A stretch of DNA of 64,000 bases from an uncultured Verrucomicrobia subdivision 3 bacterium (GTDB lineage: Bacteria > Verrucomicrobiota > Verrucomicrobiia > Limisphaerales > UBA11358): the NCBI GenBank assembly GCA_903858275.1, contig CAIOIC010000089.1:1-64000 (forward strand), in the 5' to 3' direction. Positions 51,069 to 57,372 of this stretch are shown in pieces; within the stretch, counting starts at the first letter, position 1, and every line of letters starts with the position of its first letter. Made by a program: the position numbers and the translations under genes. A model generated the notes under the pieces. It was not told where the DNA came from and did no database searches. It worked only from the letters and a program-made list of their open reading frames with translations.

Positions 51069-51779
51069 TTAAGCCGCTTGCGCGACGGTTTTGTTTTTGA
51101 GCGCGGCGAAGATGCTTTCGAAAATCCATTTACCGTCGGCGCTGCCGAGGAGCGGTTCGCAGGCGCGTTCGGGATGCGGCATCAGGCCGGCCACGTTGCG
51201 CTTTTCATTGCAGATGCCGGCGATATTCAGCAGCGCGCCGTTCGGATTTGCGCTGTCGGTCAGGTTGCCGTCCTGATCGCAATATTGCCACAGGATCTGG
51301 TTGTTGGCCTTGAGTTTCGCAAGCGTTTCTTCGTCGGCAAAATAGCAGCCTTCGCCATGGGCGATGGGCACGCGGAGAATTTTTCCCGCGGGAATTTTGC
51401 TCGTGAACGGAGAATCGTTCGTGGCGGTCTTGAGGAAAATGTTTTCGCAGTGGAATTGCAGGTCGCGGTTGCGGATGAGCGCGCCGGGCAGCAGGTGCGA
51501 TTCGGTCAGGACTTGAAAGCCGTTGCAGATGCCGATGACGAGGCCGCCGTTGTCGGCGAATTGTTTCACGGCCTGCATCACGGGGCTGAACCGCGCGATC
51601 GCGCCGCAGCGCAGGTAATCGCCGTAACTGAAACCGCCGGGCACGATGACGCAGTCGGTATCGCCGAGCGAGGCGTCCTTGTGCCAGACGAGGCGCGCGG
51701 AATGACCGAAGTGCCGCACGGCGTGGACGGCGTCCTGGTCGCAGTTGCTGGCGGGGAATTGGAGGACGGCAAAGTTCAT
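51069..51779 (-). CDS. purQ: Phosphoribosylformylglycinamidine synthase subunit PurQ
   Basis: The 236-residue glutamine amidotransferase subunit that supplies ammonia to PurL. The nucleophile elbow is GICNGFQVL (Cys near 84), and the His and Glu of the triad are in [11 protein letters not shown] near the C-terminus (about 200). [15 protein letters not shown] is the family's oxyanion-loop region. It overlaps purS by ATGA and is 12 bases upstream of purL, so the three are translated together. Confidence 0.97.
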   Translation of the reverse strand: MNFAVLQFPASNCDQDAVHAVRHFGHSARLVWHKDASLGDTDCVIVPGGFSYGDYLRCGAIARFSPVMQAVKQFADNGGLVIGICNGFQVLTESHLLPGALIRNRDLQFHCENIFLKTATNDSPFTSKIPAGKILRVPIAHGEGCYFADEETLAKLKANNQILWQYCDQDGNLTDSANPNGALLNIAGICNEKRNVAGLMPHPERACEPLLGSADGKWIFESIFAALKNKTVAQAA

Positions 51780-52018
51780 TCGATTTCGACCTTGTAGTCT
51801 TCGATCAGCGGGTTGCTCAACAGCTTGTGCGCAGCATCGTTGATGGCCTTTTGTGCAGCGGCTTTGTCCGTGCCGGCCGCGAGGTCGATCTCGATGTATT
51901 TGCCGATGTGGACGCCGGTGACGCCGGTGTAGCCCATGTGTTCGAGGGCTTTTTTGACAGTGATGCCCTGCGGATCCACGACCGCTTTCTTGGGGGTGAT
52001 GATGATTTTAGCTTTCAT
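51776..52018 (-). CDS. purS: Phosphoribosylformylglycinamidine synthase subunit PurS
   Basis: The 80-residue PurS that bridges PurL and PurQ. Visible pattern: KAKIIITPKKAVVDPQG, VKKALEHMGYTGVTGVHIGK (the G..V..V..GK motif) and [12 protein letters not shown] at the end. Normal length. It is the first gene of purSQL. The 167-base upstream gap to clpP contains the inverted repeat ATTCTGCGG/CCGCAGAAT (52033-52041 and 52137-52145), which may be part of a regulatory region, although no known purine riboswitch was recognised. Confidence 0.96.
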   Translation of the reverse strand: MKAKIIITPKKAVVDPQGITVKKALEHMGYTGVTGVHIGKYIEIDLAAGTDKAAAQKAINDAAHKLLSNPLIEDYKVEIE

Positions 52019-52185
52019 TCGCGCAAAACGAAATTCTGCGGAAGAATTTTACCGGAAGCGAGTCAAAAAGTTTTCCCCACCAACAGGCTGAGCAATTGGC
52101 CGAACGCCGATTAACCCCAGCATGCGGATCAACTAGCCGCAGAATGCAGGCAGATTTTCCGGAAAGCGTTGCTTGGCTGAGAAAC

Positions 52186-52809
52186 TTAAGCTTTTTCCGC
52201 GCCGGGAATTTCTTTACGCGACTGGACGACCTGATCCACGAGTCCGTATTTCCTGGCATCCTCGGCGCTCATGAAGTTGTCGCGGTCACAGTCTTTTTCC
52301 ACCTGCGCAATGGACTGCCCGGTATGTTTGGCGAGAATGCCATTCAACGTATGCTTGAGCTTGAGCATGTGCTTCACGCGGATTTCCACGTCGCTGGCCT
52401 GCCCTTCCGCGCCGCCGAGCACCTGATGGATCATGATGTTGGAATTTGGCAGCGCGAACCGCTTGCCCTTGGTGCCCGCCGCCAGCAACACCGCGCCCAT
52501 GCTCGCCGCCTGACCGACACAATAGGTGTTCACGTCGCAGGTGAGATACTGCATGGTGTCGTAAATCGCCAAACCCGCCGACACGCTGCCTCCGGGGGAG
52601 TTGATATAGAGATGGATGTCCTTCTTCGGGTCGCTCATCTGGAGGAACAGCAGCTGGGCGATGACGATGTTGGCGATATTGTCGTCCACGGGCGTGCCGA
52701 GAAACAAAATGCGGTCCACCAGCAGGCGGGAGTAGATATCCCAACTGCGCTCACCGCGCGCCGTCTGCTCAACCACGATGGGAACCAGAAAATTTTTCGC
52801 GTCGTTCAT
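52186..52809 (-). CDS. clpP: ATP-dependent Clp protease proteolytic subunit
   Basis: The 207-residue ClpP serine protease, which forms tetradecamers with ClpX or ClpA ATPases. The catalytic triad is Ser in [14 protein letters not shown], His in [10 protein letters not shown] and Asp in [14 protein letters not shown]. The N-terminal [22 protein letters not shown] and [21 protein letters not shown] are diagnostic. ATG 52809 is chosen because it gives the short N-terminus usual for ClpP; the frame is open further upstream. The usual partner clpX is not next to it here. Confidence 0.97.
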   Translation of the reverse strand: MNDAKNFLVPIVVEQTARGERSWDIYSRLLVDRILFLGTPVDDNIANIVIAQLLFLQMSDPKKDIHLYINSPGGSVSAGLAIYDTMQYLTCDVNTYCVGQAASMGAVLLAAGTKGKRFALPNSNIMIHQVLGGAEGQASDVEIRVKHMLKLKHTLNGILAKHTGQSIAQVEKDCDRDNFMSAEDARKYGLVDQVVQSRKEIPGAEKA

Positions 52810-52862
52810 GCGGAAATAACTACCCCATTTTCGCGCCAAGTAAAGGCGGGAAGTTTTTTCAG

Positions 52863-53007
52863 CCACAGATTTTCACAGACGAAAATATCGCGTGAAGGAC
52901 GCAAAGTTTGCGAAGAATATTTTTCCCTTCGCCGCCTTCGCGTCCTTCGCGCGACACTCCCAATCAGCTTGCCTTAAAATCCGTGTTTCATCCGTGCCCA
53001 TCTGTGG
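52863..53007. repeat. Nested composite palindrome between clpP and NUDIX genes
   Basis: The outer arms are built from 10-bp units (CCACAGATTTTCACAGACG at 52863; ATCCGTGTTTCATCCGTGCC onward at 52979-53007). The inner arms are a second repeat type (CGCGTGAAGGACGC... at 52889-52915; ...GCGTCCTTCGCGCG at 52927-52953). The right outer arm provides the last codons and stop of the NUDIX gene. Confidence 0.8.
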
Positions 53008-53500
53008 CCAAAAGCTGCTTCCAGATCAGCACGAAGCAGCTTGCGAAATCCTGCGGCTTTTCATTCACCCATCGGGAGACCGTTTCCGGCGCGAACCACG
53101 CGCCCGTCTCGATTTCATCGGGATGCAGCGTGAACGGACCCTCGCTGGCGCAGCGGTAAATCCAGCAGAATTCCCAGCCCGTCTCCCGGCACGCATCCAG
53201 CTTGAACAACCGCGACGGCGTTTGCAACAAGTGCAAGCCGATCTCCTCGCGCACCTCGCGCACCGCACAGATGTCGTAAGCCTCGCCGGTATCCAGATGG
53301 CCGCTCGCCGCCGAATCCCACTTCCCGGCGGCGATGTCTTTTTTCAGCGAACGTTTCTGGAGAAAAACCTCGCCGCGCGCATTGAACACCAGCACATGGA
53401 CGGCGCGGTGCCACAGCCCGCGCGCATGGACTTCCGGGCGCGACGCCTGCCCGACCACCTCGTCACGCTCGTTGACCACATCAAAGATTTCTTCGCTCAT
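52988..53500 (-). CDS. NUDIX hydrolase (isopentenyl-isomerase/YfcD-like)
   Basis: A 170-residue NUDIX protein. The Nudix box is GHLDTGEAYDICAVREVREEIGL (about 70-92), with the REVREE metal ligands intact. Upstream FDVVNERDEVVGQASRPEVHARGLWHRAVHVLVFN matches the YfcD / isopentenyl-diphosphate isomerase-like subgroup, whose substrates are diphosphates of small molecules. ATG 53500 puts the motif SEEIFDVV at the start. The C-terminal residues ATDGHG and the TGA come from the composite palindrome, so the original C-terminus was probably replaced or extended by the repeat. Confidence 0.9.
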   Translation of the reverse strand: MSEEIFDVVNERDEVVGQASRPEVHARGLWHRAVHVLVFNARGEVFLQKRSLKKDIAAGKWDSAASGHLDTGEAYDICAVREVREEIGLHLLQTPSRLFKLDACRETGWEFCWIYRCASEGPFTLHPDEIETGAWFAPETVSRWVNEKPQDFASCFVLIWKQLLATDGHG

Positions 53501-53506
53501 ATTTTT

Positions 53507-53668
53507 ACAACAAAGGAACAAAGTAACGAAGCAAAGCCAAGCCTGACCTTTGTTGGCAGTGTCGCAATTTAGCCGGAGCGCGGCTGGTCTGCGACACAGC
53601 CGCGCTCCGCAAATGTCGGATTGAGCCGACCCCCCCCCTTTTTTTGTTCCTTCGTTTCTTTGTTGTTC
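53507..53668. repeat. Composite palindrome (8-bp units) around an inner 13-bp hairpin
   Basis: The left arm (53507-53536) has units AACAAAGG, AACAAAGT and AACGAAGC; the right arm (53643-53668) is the inverse (GTTCCTTCGTTTCTTTGTTG). Between them lie a perfect 13-bp stem (CGGAGCGCGGCTG, 53574-53586, with 53597-53609) and a C9T7 homopolymer run (53630-53645). The stop of the phosphatase gene lies at the right arm, and the start of the NUDIX gene abuts the left arm. Confidence 0.8.
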
Positions 53669-54014
53669 ATTTTCCCGCCGCCGGAAAATGGTCGCGCATT
53701 TTCTCGCGCAATACTTCGATCAAATTTGCATCCATGAATTCGTAATCGTCGGCAATGAAAAGGCAGACACACGGTTTCGCCGCCAGCGCTTCGGGATATT
53801 TTTGCCGCAACCGTTCCTTGTGCCGCTTCTCCATCACCATGATGACATCCGCCCAGCCGAGCTGTCCGGCGGTCACTTTGATGCGCGCACTTTCTTCGGT
53901 TCCAGCCGAACTGATATCCCACGCAGGTTCGCCCTTGAAAATCGTTTCCGCCGTCAGACTGCGCCGCCGGTTACGGCTGCACACGAACAGGATTTTTATG
54001 CGCGCAGATTTCAA
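53667..54014 (-). CDS. Small low-molecular-weight protein-tyrosine-phosphatase-like protein
   Basis: A 115-residue protein with the phosphatase loop VCSRNRRRSLTAE near its N-terminus (C-x-N-x5-S version of CX5R; Cys near 12) and the C-terminal general-acid region around FIADDYEFMDANL. It matches a short LMW-PTP-like family (about 105 residues) whose members I recall as predicted protein tyrosine phosphatases. The start is probably TTG 54014, which overlaps the TGA of rsmA (TTGA); no ATG is available near the motif. The frame is open upstream inside rsmA, but that part is not family-like. Confidence 0.8.
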   Translation of the reverse strand: MKSARIKILFVCSRNRRRSLTAETIFKGEPAWDISSAGTEESARIKVTAGQLGWADVIMVMEKRHKERLRQKYPEALAAKPCVCLFIADDYEFMDANLIEVLREKMRDHFPAAGK

Positions 54015-54907
54015 GCGGCCAGCAACTTGGTCAAAGCAACAAACTGTTCCAGGCCCAGTTTCTCCGCGCGTTCCATCGGCGAAATATTCAGCACGACGAA
54101 GGCGGCTTCCAGCTTTTCCTGCGGCCATTCCTGCTTCAACAGTTTCAACATCATTTTTCGCCGCTGGGAAAAGGCTTTTTTCACGAGGCGACGAAACAGC
54201 GCACGTGATGCTTCCGGCAGCAGCGGCGAAGTGCGGCGCTCCAGACAGATGCACGCGGAATCCACATCCGGCGCCGGGAAAAAACAGCCGGGGGGGATCT
54301 TGAACCAGCCGCGCGGCTGAAAATCCAACTGCACCAGCAGCGTCAGAATGCCGTAATCATCGCCGTCCGTCGGCGCCATGAGCCGTTGCGCGACCTCCAG
54401 CTGGAGGGTGACCACCATCCGCTTCGGCGCGCGCACGCCGGCGGCTAATTCCACCAAGATCGGCGAGGCGACGGAATACGGCAGGTTTGCCACCAGCTTC
54501 CAATCGCTCCAGTCGCGCGGCTCGCGCTTGAGAAAGGCGAGCGCGTCGTCGTGCAATAAATGGAATGCGCCGAGTTGTTTGGCTTCGCCGCTGGCGGCCG
54601 GTGGTCCGGCCAAAGTATTTATTAAGGCTTCATCGCTTTGTTTTTCCGTGCCGAACCGTTCGCACAAGAATTTCACCAGCCGCCCGTCCATTTCCACGGC
54701 AAAGACCTCGCCCGCTTTTTCCAAGAGCAGTTCCGTCAACGGCCCCAGCCCCGGCCCGATTTCGAGAATTTTGTCCGTCGGCTTGATTTCCGCCGTGTCC
54801 ACGATGCGGCGAAGCTGGTTGCCGTCGTGCAGAAAATTCTGGCCAAGCGATTTCGTGAGCTGGAGGTCGCGCTTGGCCAGCAATTCGCGCATTTCGTTGA
54901 GGGTCAT
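54011..54907 (-). CDS. rsmA: 16S rRNA (adenine(1518)-N6/adenine(1519)-N6)-dimethyltransferase
   Basis: The 298-residue KsgA/RsmA methyltransferase that dimethylates two adenines in helix 45 of 16S rRNA. Motifs are KSLGQNFLHDGNQLRRIV, the SAM loop ILEIGPGLGPLTELLLE, FAVEMDGRL, LVANLPYSVASPIL (motif IV NLPY) and VKKAFSQRRKMMLKLL at the C-terminus. It is about 25 residues longer than typical because of an extra loop at about 90-117 (EKQSDEALINTLAGPPAASGEAK) before the DDAL segment. The TGA is shared with the start of the phosphatase gene. Confidence 0.96.
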   Translation of the reverse strand: MTLNEMRELLAKRDLQLTKSLGQNFLHDGNQLRRIVDTAEIKPTDKILEIGPGLGPLTELLLEKAGEVFAVEMDGRLVKFLCERFGTEKQSDEALINTLAGPPAASGEAKQLGAFHLLHDDALAFLKREPRDWSDWKLVANLPYSVASPILVELAAGVRAPKRMVVTLQLEVAQRLMAPTDGDDYGILTLLVQLDFQPRGWFKIPPGCFFPAPDVDSACICLERRTSPLLPEASRALFRRLVKKAFSQRRKMMLKLLKQEWPQEKLEAAFVVLNISPMERAEKLGLEQFVALTKLLAA

Positions 54908-54979
54908 GGAAAAAGTTTTGCCGCAGATGAAAGCGGATTAACGCAGATGGGGGGGGGAAATGAATTGGTGCCATTAGTC

Positions 54980-56359
54980 TTAAGCTGCGGTTAATACTTC
55001 TACGAGCACAGCGACGGCCTGGCCGAGTTGCGCCCGGGTGATGGTGAGCGGCGGAGTGAAGCTGATGACGTTGGCGGGTTCACCTTCCGGCAGAAAAATA
55101 TAGCCGCGATGCAATAGTGTTTTGATCGCGTGGAGCGCGATTTGCGTCGCCGGTTTTCCGTCAGGCAAAGTCAGTTCCACGCCAGCCATCAAGCCGAGGC
55201 CGCGGGAAGTGTTTTTAATTTTAAGTTTTAAGTTTTTAATTGAAGAAAGTTCGCCCACCAAAAATTTACCCAGCGCGCCGCTGCGCTCGCACAATTTCAG
55301 CCGTTGAATTTCTTTGATCTGGGCCAGCGCCATCGCGCAGCCGACGGGATGACCGAGAAACGTGCTGGTGTGAATCGCTTCGCCCGTCGAGGCGGGCCAG
55401 GCAGCATCCATCAAATCGGCGTGGCCAACGCAGGCGGACAGTGGAAAACCACCGGTCAGCGCCTTGCCAAGGCAGATCAAATCCGGAACCACGCCGCTGT
55501 GCTCGCAGGCGAACCATTTGCCGGTGCGGCCAAAGCCAGTGTAAATCTCATCGAGAATGAGCAGCGCGCCATGTTCGTCGCAAAGCCGGCGGAGCAGCGG
55601 CAGAAATTCCGGCGGCGGAATATTGATGCCGCCGCGGGCCTGAATCGGCTCGACGAGAATCGCGCCGATTTTTTCGCGGCGGAAAGCCCGGCGGATGTGT
55701 TGCTCAACTTCGTGGCAGCCGACGTGAGTCGCCGCCATCTTGATTCCAGTTTTAGAATGAGCCGGCGCACGCCGGCTGCTACAAGACGAAGTGGGAAACT
55801 TCACGAAATGGACAAATTCACGCAGCTGCGAGCGGAACGGGCGGCGGAAATGCTCGCGGTGCGTGGCGTTGAGCGCGCCGTAGCCAAGCCCGTGGTAACC
55901 GCCGGCAAAAGCGATGACGCCGCATTTGCCGGTGGCCAGCAGCGCGGTCTTGAGCGCCGATTCGACGGCTTCAAAACCGGAGTTGGAGAAAATGACTTTT
56001 CCCCATTTCCGATTTCCGATTTCCGATTTCCGATTTGTTTTTGTCCAGCGCTCGAAGGTGATCCGGCTCAATTCCCGCGCGAGCCGAGCCTTGAGCGCGT
56101 GGGGATGCACGTCGCCCATCGCGTGCAGGAGTTTCGCCATCTGCCGCTGACCGGCTTTGACAACTTCGGGATTGGCGTGACCGGCGGCGGCGACGCCGAA
56201 GGCGGCGGTCAGGTCCAGATATTTTTTCCCTTCGGCATCCCAGACATGAACTCCCCGGGCGCGCTCCCAGACAATCGGCCACGAGCCGTCCGGCTCAGTG
56301 AACAGGACATTGCGCGATTCGTGGTCGCGGAGGAGTTGGAGGGTTTGCCGGGTATTCAT
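54980..56359 (-). CDS. Class III PLP-dependent aminotransferase with repeat-derived insertions
   Basis: A 459-residue fold-type I, class III aminotransferase, in the acetylornithine / 4-aminobutyrate / beta-alanine group. Features are LDLTAAFGVAAAGHANPEV, the PLP phosphate site FSNSGFEAVESALKTA, AFAGGYHGLGYG, LILDEIYTGFGRTG (Asp binding the ring nitrogen) and the Schiff-base Lys in ICLGKALTGGFPLSA. The donor substrate is not clear. Three in-frame low-complexity stretches look like insertions: NRKSEIGNRK (about 109), SSRRAPAHSKTGIKMAATHVG (about 190) and KNLKLKIKN (about 376). Each coincides with a repeat in the DNA. It starts at ATG 56359. Confidence 0.9.
   Translation of the reverse strand: MNTRQTLQLLRDHESRNVLFTEPDGSWPIVWERARGVHVWDAEGKKYLDLTAAFGVAAAGHANPEVVKAGQRQMAKLLHAMGDVHPHALKARLARELSRITFERWTKTNRKSEIGNRKWGKVIFSNSGFEAVESALKTALLATGKCGVIAFAGGYHGLGYGALNATHREHFRRPFRSQLREFVHFVKFPTSSCSSRRAPAHSKTGIKMAATHVGCHEVEQHIRRAFRREKIGAILVEPIQARGGINIPPPEFLPLLRRLCDEHGALLILDEIYTGFGRTGKWFACEHSGVVPDLICLGKALTGGFPLSACVGHADLMDAAWPASTGEAIHTSTFLGHPVGCAMALAQIKEIQRLKLCERSGALGKFLVGELSSIKNLKLKIKNTSRGLGLMAGVELTLPDGKPATQIALHAIKTLLHRGYIFLPEGEPANVISFTPPLTITRAQLGQAVAVLVEVLTAA
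55212..55239. repeat. Heptamer array (TTTTAAG type x4) inside the aminotransferase gene
   Basis: Units TTTTTAA, TTTTAAG, TTTTAAG, TTTTTAA, coding for KNLKLKIKN. The unit is related to the AGTTTTA array in thiD (59454-59488). Confidence 0.85.
55760..55782. repeat. AGCCGGC-GCAC-GCCGGCT-GCTAC palindrome inside the aminotransferase gene
   Basis: A 7-bp perfect stem with a CAC-containing loop followed by GCTAC, the same architecture as in purL (48919-48936). It encodes the SSRRAPAHS stretch, which is extra relative to other class III aminotransferases. Confidence 0.75.
56004..56038. repeat. Heptamer array (GATTTCC type x5) inside the aminotransferase gene
   Basis: Units CATTTCC, GATTTCC three times and GATTTGT, coding for NRKSEIGNRKW. 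It is the same unit and nearly the same peptide as in the ABC ATPase at 38805-38839. Confidence 0.9.
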
Positions 56360-56366
56360 TTTTTAA

Positions 56367-56520
56367 CCACGGATGGACACGGATGGACACGGATGAAAAC
56401 AAATGGCGTACGGATTTTAGCCAGCATCAGCATAGATGCGGTCAAGGCGGGCGGAAGTTGAAGCGGGCGACAGCCCGCGTCCCAACCAAATCCGTGTTTA
56501 TCTGTGTTCGTCCGTGGTTT
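56367..56520. repeat. Composite palindrome (10-bp units) between aminotransferase and queE
   Basis: The left arm has three units of GGATGGACAC (from CCACGGATGG at 56367). The right arm has three inverted units (ATCCGTGTTT, ATCTGTGTTC, GTCCGTGG; 56490-56518). The interior includes the short palindrome GCGGGC-GACA-GCCCGC (56463-56478). Confidence 0.8.
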
Positions 56521-56525
56521 CATTT

Positions 56526-57266
56526 TTAAACTCCCCGATGCTCCGGCGGCCAGATGATTTTGTGCTGCTGGATTTGAAAACGGACCGGGAGCGCGTCGGC
56601 GATGATTTTTTCCGCGAGCTCCTGCCGCGATACCGGCGTAAGGCCGGCGGGAACTTTTTTCAACACCTGGTTCTGCTGCTCCGGCGCCAGCGGATGAACC
56701 CACGAAAACAGCACCGGGCAAAGGGCGGCCAGCGGGTGCGCGGCGAGCTGCGATTTCGCCCATTCGTAATCTTCCACCGTGCCGATGACGAACTTAATTT
56801 CGTCGATGGATTTCAAGTGCGCGATGTTCTCGAACCGGTTGCGCGCGACTTCGCCGCTGGAGGGGCATTTCAAGTCCACGATGCGATGGACGCGCGGGTC
56901 AATTTTGGAGATGTCATGCGCACCGCTCGTCTCGATGAGCACGGTGAAGCCGTCATCGCACAGCTGCCGCAGGAGCGACAGGGAATTCTGCTGGAGCAGC
57001 GGCTCGCCGCCGGTGAGTTCGACGAGCGGCAGACGCGAGGCCGGATGCCGGACGCTGGATGCGGGATTTGAAAACGGCGCGGCCGACCGTTTCACTTCCG
57101 TCAAAATTTCCTCGAGCGTTTTCTTTTTGCCGACGGTGAAAGCGTAGGCGGTGTCGCAGTAGGAGCACCGGAGGTCGCAGCCGGTGAGCCGGATGAAAAG
57201 GCACGGCAGCCCGGCAAAGGTGCTTTCGCCTTGCAAGCTCAGATAGATTTCGTTGACGACGAGCAT
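56526..57266 (-). CDS. queE: 7-carboxy-7-deazaguanine synthase QueE
   Basis: A radical-SAM enzyme of queuosine synthesis that contracts the ring of carboxytetrahydropterin. The N-terminus VVNEIYLSLQGESTFAGLPC, the 4Fe-4S motif CDLRCSYCDTAYAF (CX3CX2C) and VELTGGEPLLQQ are diagnostic. ATG 57266 is preferred over a GTG three codons upstream. The segment SNPASSVRHPASRL, between the cluster motif and GGEP, is encoded by a 7-bp repeat array and is probably an insertion. No other queuosine genes are in the window. Confidence 0.94.
   Translation of the reverse strand: MLVVNEIYLSLQGESTFAGLPCLFIRLTGCDLRCSYCDTAYAFTVGKKKTLEEILTEVKRSAAPFSNPASSVRHPASRLPLVELTGGEPLLQQNSLSLLRQLCDDGFTVLIETSGAHDISKIDPRVHRIVDLKCPSSGEVARNRFENIAHLKSIDEIKFVIGTVEDYEWAKSQLAAHPLAALCPVLFSWVHPLAPEQQNQVLKKVPAGLTPVSRQELAEKIIADALPVRFQIQQHKIIWPPEHRGV
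57041..57068. repeat. Heptamer array (CCGGATG type x4) inside queE
   Basis: Units CCGGATG, CCGGACG, CTGGATG, CGGGATT. They encode most of NPASSVRHPAS, just before the conserved GGEP motif of QueE. Confidence 0.8.
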
Positions 57267-57372
57267 ATCGGACACGCGGAAAAGCTACGCGGAACCGGTG
57301 GAATTAAACAGGTTTTTCACGCGGGCGGCTGGAATTCTTCGAGGGATGGGTTACAATATTCAAATTAAGCCC

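Noticed and set aside
52019-52185. The gap upstream of purS as a purine riboswitch
   Set aside because: Only a distant 9-bp inverted repeat was found; the conserved three-way junction of purine riboswitches is not visible.
55304-56461. A 385-codon plus-strand frame opposite the aminotransferase gene
   Set aside because: It is antisense to a well-supported class III aminotransferase and its sequence resembles no family.
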